A DNA stretch of 9,656 bases. Origin: JBFXAM01 sp050184295 (GTDB lineage Bacteria; Planctomycetota; Phycisphaerae; UBA1845; Fen-1342). How positions within the stretch are numbered: the stretch's first letter is position 1; each line of letters begins with the position of its first letter. The notes below the pieces were generated by a model. That model was not told the origin of the DNA and searched no databases. It worked only from the letters and a program-made list of their open reading frames with translations. Below are positions 6,248 to 9,656 of the stretch, one piece after another. Made by a program: the position numbers and the translations under genes. The DNA lies in the NCBI GenBank assembly GCA_050184295.1, contig JBFXAM010000152.1, positions 1 to 9,656 of the forward strand, written 5' to 3'.

Positions 6248-6856
6248 CACGGCGCGACGATCCCGTAGCCGGCGCGTGCCGACAACGCAGCGCACCGCGG
6301 CCGGCGTCTGAGCCGGCCACGGCGTCTGCGTCTCCCCCGACGGTACAACATAGATCGGCAGCCGCTCTCGCCGGGCGTTGCCTGGCGCGCCTCCGCCGAG
6401 CGCGATCTTCGTAGCCGCTCATCGGCTTGCGGGCGCCGGGGGCTCCGCAGCGTGGTTCTGCGACGCGCCCGCCGCCGCGCCGCCCCGGGGCTCGCAACCA
6501 TTCTCGGACCCGCAACCGCCGCGCGACCGACGCGCCGCCGCCACGCGCCGGCGTCCGCGGAAAGTGAGCGGTGTCGCGGGCGGGCCGCTCGCGCCACGCG
6601 ACGCCCCGACGATGATTCCGCCCCCTGCACGACGGCGTTCCCACGCCATTCGCGCTCGCGTTGCCGCGCTTCGCTTGCGGCGCAATTAACCGGTTCCCGC
6701 CCGGCGGCCGAATAACCATCTGACGCGCGGCATGGTCCGCGCCGCCTCCGCGAACGCGCCGTGCCGGTCGGTGCGGCGGTCGCCATGTAGCACGGCGCCG
6801 GGGCCGGCGTCGCGCCTGCGCGGTTCGGGGTCAGGTTCCACTGACGGGGTCCGCCG
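6248..6856. other. Long GC-rich intergenic region, no gene seen
   Basis: This 609-base gap holds the stem-loop at 6299-6318. It also holds a short inverted repeat (GTCAG at 6830-6834, CTGAC at 6841-6845) just before the HDOD gene, and an 8-base palindrome AACCGGTT near 6688. Open frames on both strands have Arg/Ala/Pro-rich composition with no domains, signal peptides or ribosome sites. I found no tRNA-like cloverleaf or promoter I would trust. Confidence 0.6.
6299..6318 (+). terminator. GC-rich stem-loop after the dockerin gene, possible terminator
   Basis: GGCCGGC and GCCGGCC are perfect reverse complements around the 6-base loop GTCTGA, 51 bases after the stop at 6247. No T-tract follows. 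It may end or stabilise the transcript of the 3301-6247 cluster. Confidence 0.45.
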
Positions 6857-7783
6857 ATGAACGCCGACGTCCTCATCGCAATTCGACAGAGCGACGCGAT
6901 TCCCTCGATGCCGCAGATCGTCACGCGGCTGCTCGAAGTCACGAGCGACGCCAACTACAAGCAGGACGAAGTCGTCGAGCTGCTCGCGACCGACGCGGGC
7001 GTCACGACCGACATCCTCCGGCTGGCGAACTCGGCGCTCTTCGGGCTCACGCGCCAGGTCAGCTCGCTGCGCCAAGCGCTCACCATCCTCGGCATCCGCC
7101 GCACACGCACGCTGGTGATGGGCCGCTGCATGATCGAGCGGGCCAACGCGGGCCCGCCGCACGCGCTGGACGTGGGCTTTTACTGGCGGCGCTCGCTGGC
7201 GACGGGCGTGCTGGCGGCGCGCTTCGCGGACGACGTGCTGTCCGAACGGCGCGAGGAGGCCTTCATCGCCGGATTGCTGTGCGACATCGGCGTAATGGTG
7301 CTCTCGCGAGCGCTCGGCACGAAGTACGCGCCGCTCGCGAAGGCGTATTCGTCCGCCCAGACGCGCGACCTGCTGGCGCAGGAGCTGAAGCTGCTGGGTG
7401 TCGGGCATCCAGAGGTTAGCGCGCTGGTGCTGGAGCGCTGGATGCTGCCCGAGGAGATGGTCGCGGCGATCCGCCACCACCACAACAGCCCGTTCGACGC
7501 GCTGCCGGCGCGGGTCGGGCATCTTGCCGCGATCATCTGCGGCGCGTCCGATATCGCGCGACTGCTGTGCCACGCGCCCGACAAGTCCACCATCGCCCCG
7601 ACCTGCACGAGCGCGATGGCGCTGGTGGGGCTCCCCATCGCGACGCTGGGGAGCGTGCTTCAGCAGGTCGAGGCGGACGTGCGCGAGCTGGCGAGCGCAC
7701 TGCGCATCGACGTCGTGCCCAGCCAGTCGTATGAGCTGATCGCAACCACGATTGCCCAGGAACTGTCGGTCGCCGCGCCGTAG
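6857..7783 (+). CDS. HDOD-domain signalling protein
   Basis: This 308-residue protein consists almost wholly of an HDOD domain, a catalytically degenerate relative of HD phosphohydrolases found in bacterial signalling and regulatory proteins. Family features seen are LPxMPQIV-like SMPQIVTRLLEV (17-28), TDAGVTTDILRLANSALFG (45-63), QALTILGIRRTRTLVMG (73-89), AFIAGLLCDIGVMVL (135-149), GVGHPEVSALVLERWMLPEEM (181-201) and AIRHHHNSP (204-212). At the HD dyad the His is replaced by Cys142 next to Asp143, so metal-dependent hydrolysis is unlikely and a binding or scaffold role is more probable. There is no attached receiver, GGDEF or EAL domain. The ATG at 6857 has GGGG (6846-6849) 7 bases upstream and starts directly at the domain. 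It stands alone, with 609 bases before it and 247 after. No partner is evident. Confidence 0.93.
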   Translation: MNADVLIAIRQSDAIPSMPQIVTRLLEVTSDANYKQDEVVELLATDAGVTTDILRLANSALFGLTRQVSSLRQALTILGIRRTRTLVMGRCMIERANAGPPHALDVGFYWRRSLATGVLAARFADDVLSERREEAFIAGLLCDIGVMVLSRALGTKYAPLAKAYSSAQTRDLLAQELKLLGVGHPEVSALVLERWMLPEEMVAAIRHHHNSPFDALPARVGHLAAIICGASDIARLLCHAPDKSTIAPTCTSAMALVGLPIATLGSVLQQVEADVRELASALRIDVVPSQSYELIATTIAQELSVAAP

Positions 7784-7861
7784 CCGCTCCCTGTGCCCCG
7801 GACCGCCGCCGCACTCCGCGCGAGCGCCCGCGTCGCCGTCGTGCGTGGGGCCGCTCGGGCG

Positions 7862-7895
7862 CGGCAGCGCGGCGGGCGCCGTTCCTGCGCTGCCG
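7862..7895 (+). terminator. 9-bp stem-loop after the HDOD gene, possible terminator
   Basis: CGGCAGCGC (7862-7870) and GCGCTGCCG (7887-7895) are perfect reverse complements around a 16-base loop, 78 bases after the HDOD stop. No T-tract follows, so intrinsic termination is uncertain. The structure separates the HDOD and peptidase genes. Confidence 0.45.
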
Positions 7896-7934
7896 GCTGC
7901 GACAAATCCACGCCGCCCGCTGCAATTTGCGACA

Positions 7935-7964
7935 CTGGCATCGCTCGCGCGTTTTGGCGATACT
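7935..7964 (+). promoter_or_regulatory. Possible sigma-70-type promoter for the prolyl oligopeptidase gene
   Basis: CTGGCA (7935-7940) and GATACT (7959-7964) each match four of six consensus bases and are 18 bases apart, about 65 bases before the ATG at 8031. They sit in the less GC-rich part of this gap. Tentative. Confidence 0.3.
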
Positions 7965-8018
7965 CCGGCTTGTGCCGCGGCGCGCTGAGCCCGGCGCCGT
8001 ATCCCGTTCGCACGCAGC

Positions 8019-8024
8019 AAGGAG
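8019..8024 (+). promoter_or_regulatory. Shine-Dalgarno site of the prolyl oligopeptidase gene
   Basis: AAGGAG lies 6 bases before the ATG at 8031, an ideal spacing that fixes the start. Confidence 0.75.
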
Positions 8025-8030
8025 CGTCGC

Positions 8031-9656
8031 ATGAACCGGTTGGTTCGTCTCTGCCTGATTCCGCTTCTCGTCGCCTTGGCCGTCCGGGCCGCCGCCCAGC
8101 CCACGTATCCGCGAGCCAAGACCGTCGACGTGGTCGACGAGTTGCACGGCGTCAAGATCGCCGACCCGTATCGCTGGATGGAAGACCTCGACGCGCCCGA
8201 CCTCAAACAGTGGATCGAGGCCCAGAACGAGATCACGTTTGGCTACCTCAACGAGGTGCCGCAACGGGAAGCGATCGAGGCCCGGCTCACGAAACTGTGG
8301 GACTACGAGCGCTTCGGCGTGCCGCAGAAGCAGGGCGGGCGCTATTTCTACAGCCGCAACGACGGTCTGCAAAACCAGTCGGTGCTGTACGTCGCATCGT
8401 CGCTGGACGAGGCCCCGCGCGTGCTGCTCGATCCGAACACCCTGTCGAGCGACGGGACCGTCGCGCTGAGCGGCTATGAAATCACCAAGGACGGCAAGTG
8501 GATGGCGTACGGGCTGTCGGCGGCCGGCTCGGACTGGGACGAGTTCAAGGTGCGCAGCGTGGACACCGGTGAAGACCTGCCCGAGACGCTGAAGTGGATC
8601 AAGTTCAGCGGCATGTCGTGGAAAAAGGACGGCTCCGGCTTCTACTACTCGCGCTACGACGAGCCGAGCGGCAACGTGCTCAGCTCGCTGAACAAGTGGC
8701 CCAAGGTGCACTTCCACGCGCCGCGCACCACGCAGGACCAGGACGCGCTCGTCTACGAGCGGCCCGACGAGCCCGACTGGGGCTTCGGCGCGAGCGTGTC
8801 GGAGGACGGCCGCTACCTGATTCTCTCGATCAGCCAGGGAACCGAGCGTAAGAACCGCTTGTTCTATCGCGATCTCGAGACGCCGCCGCGCGCGTGGCTG
8901 AATCCGCCGGTCGAAGAGCAGATCCATGGCGTGATGCGCGAAGCGTGCGAGCTGTGGATGCAGGTCTACGCGCTGCCGAAGGAGGAGCAGGGCAAGGCCA
9001 AGGAGCTCACCGCGCAGATCGACGCGCTGCGCGCCAAGCGGGCCGCGCTGGTGAAACAGAACCACGGCCAGTGGCACGGCTTCACCGAACTGCTGACCGA
9101 GTTCGACGCGCAATACGACTTCATCGGCAACGACGGCCCGGTGTTCTATTTCTTCACGGACCTGAACGCTCCGCGCGGCCGCGTCATCGCGATCGACACC
9201 GCCAAGCCGCAGCGCGAGAACTGGAAGGAGCTGATCCCGCAGACCAAGGACACGCTGCGCGGCGTCGGGCTCGTGAATAACCAGTTCATCGCGGCGTACC
9301 TGAAGGACGCGTACACCGAGGTCCGCATCCACGACCTTTCGGGCAAGCTCGTCCGCAGCGTCGATCTGCCGGGCATCGGGTCGGCGGGCGGCTTCGGCGG
9401 AGAGCGCACCGACACCGAGACGTTCTACAGCTTCACGAGTTTTGCGACGCCGGCGACGATCTATCGCTACGACCTCACGACCGGCACGAGCACGATCTGG
9501 AAGCAGCCGAAGGTCGACTTTGATCCCTCCGCGTACGAGGTGAAGCAGGTCTTCTACCCCGCGAAGGACGGGACGAAGATCCCGATGTTCATCGTGCATC
9601 GCAAGGGATTGCAGCTCAACGGCGCGAATCCGACGTACCTGTACGCGTACGGCGGG
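8031..9656 (+). CDS. Secreted prolyl oligopeptidase (serine peptidase family S9A), C-terminus beyond the window
   Basis: The 542 visible residues cover the signal peptide, the whole beta-propeller and the first strands of the alpha/beta-hydrolase domain. Family members cut short peptides after proline. Residues 1-22 (Arg3, Arg6, core CLIPLLVALAV, end RAAAQ) should direct export to the periplasm. Family motifs are YPRAKTVDVVDELHG (26-40), ADPYRWMED (44-52), IKFSGMSWKKDGSGFYYSRYDEP (about 191-213), DAQYDFIGNDGPVFYF (359-374) and, at the edge, PTYLYAYGG. The catalytic Ser, Asp and His would lie to the right and cannot be checked. The odd part is residues about 290-351, an insertion between propeller strands where the family normally runs from the LYYxDL strand almost straight into the LLxxFDAxYxFIGNDG strand. 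Its middle (317-342, LTAQIDALRAKRAALV) has heptad spacing and looks like a helical or coiled-coil hairpin. The start is fixed by AAGGAG at 8019. Confidence 0.95.
   Translation, partial: MNRLVRLCLIPLLVALAVRAAAQPTYPRAKTVDVVDELHGVKIADPYRWMEDLDAPDLKQWIEAQNEITFGYLNEVPQREAIEARLTKLWDYERFGVPQKQGGRYFYSRNDGLQNQSVLYVASSLDEAPRVLLDPNTLSSDGTVALSGYEITKDGKWMAYGLSAAGSDWDEFKVRSVDTGEDLPETLKWIKFSGMSWKKDGSGFYYSRYDEPSGNVLSSLNKWPKVHFHAPRTTQDQDALVYERPDEPDWGFGASVSEDGRYLILSISQGTERKNRLFYRDLETPPRAWLNPPVEEQIHGVMREACELWMQVYALPKEEQGKAKELTAQIDALRAKRAALVKQNHGQWHGFTELLTEFDAQYDFIGNDGPVFYFFTDLNAPRGRVIAIDTAKPQRENWKELIPQTKDTLRGVGLVNNQFIAAYLKDAYTEVRIHDLSGKLVRSVDLPGIGSAGGFGGERTDTETFYSFTSFATPATIYRYDLTTGTSTIWKQPKVDFDPSAYEVKQVFYPAKDGTKIPMFIVHRKGLQLNGANPTYLYAYGG

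Noticed and set aside
6225..6719. Minus-strand open frame of 164 codons in the long gap
   Set aside because: The product is mostly Arg, Ala, Gly and Pro with no ribosome site or hydrophobic pattern, typical of a noncoding GC-rich frame.
6830..6845. Short inverted repeat GTCAG/CTGAC just before the HDOD gene
   Set aside because: Only five pairs with a 6-base loop; too short to call a regulatory hairpin, although it sits next to the ribosome site.
7936..7951. Possible sigma-54 promoter before the prolyl oligopeptidase gene
   Set aside because: TGGCA and the GG-N10-GC spacing are present, but the -12 element lacks the TT of TTGC. The match is too weak in GC-rich DNA.
6686..8236. A 516-codon minus-strand open frame
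   Set aside because: It covers the HDOD gene antisense and both neighbouring gaps, and has no family features.
7533..9599. A 688-codon minus-strand open frame
   Set aside because: It is antisense to the prolyl oligopeptidase and the end of the HDOD gene. Its sequence is rich in Arg, Val and Leu, as expected from mirror codons, with no recognisable domain.
1..9656. CRISPR arrays, insertion sequences, tRNA or rRNA genes
   Set aside because: I saw no regularly spaced direct repeats, transposase motifs, terminal inverted repeats or cloverleaf-like sequences. The only arrays are the 16-bp tandem repeats and the CT tract.

Overview
The window looks like a piece of a high-GC genome from the Planctomycetota, probably Phycisphaerae or a close relative. 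Two family signatures point there. One is a type II pseudopilin with an FTLIELLVVVAIIAVLLSILLPS-type N-terminus and a C-terminal LLFDGHV motif. The other is a secreted protein ending in a dockerin-like pair of the VNNFD type. The assignment comes from protein style only; no rRNA or other phylogenetic marker is present.

Layout. Positions 1-969 (minus) hold the N-terminal 323 residues of an unrecognised secreted protein that runs off the left edge. A 457-base GC-rich gap separates it from a divergent sigma-54-type enhancer-binding regulator (1427-2794, plus) whose receiver domain looks degenerate. Another gap (2795-3300) carries a perfect stem-loop, three 16-bp tandem repeats and an AT-rich promoter-like island. 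Then comes a tight plus-strand cluster: a small membrane-anchored protein (3301-3645), an overlapping pseudopilin (3605-4825), and a cysteine-rich, dockerin-bearing exported protein (4858-6247). After a 609-base gap with no convincing gene there is an HDOD-domain protein (6857-7783). The window ends in a prolyl oligopeptidase with a signal peptide (8031 to the right edge), cut just as its hydrolase domain begins.

Most notable observation. The dockerin protein has a good ribosome binding site and ATG at 4858, but its signal peptide is interrupted by a frame change inside a (CT)7C tract at 4903-4917. As written, translation stops at 4927. One more CT unit, or two fewer, joins the start to the 426-codon downstream frame and gives a complete signal peptide ending LIA|DD. 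This is the layout of a slipped-strand contingency locus, where a surface or secreted protein is switched on and off by repeat number. A single assembly or read error in the tract would look the same, and the sequence alone cannot separate the two.

How the genes may work together (inference). The 3301-6247 cluster reads as an export or surface module: membrane protein, pseudopilin, secreted dockerin protein. The regulator, the HDOD protein and the peptidase appear to be separate units, each with its own gap and possible promoter or stem-loop. Nothing in the window directly ties the regulator to a target, and no convincing sigma-54 promoter was found.
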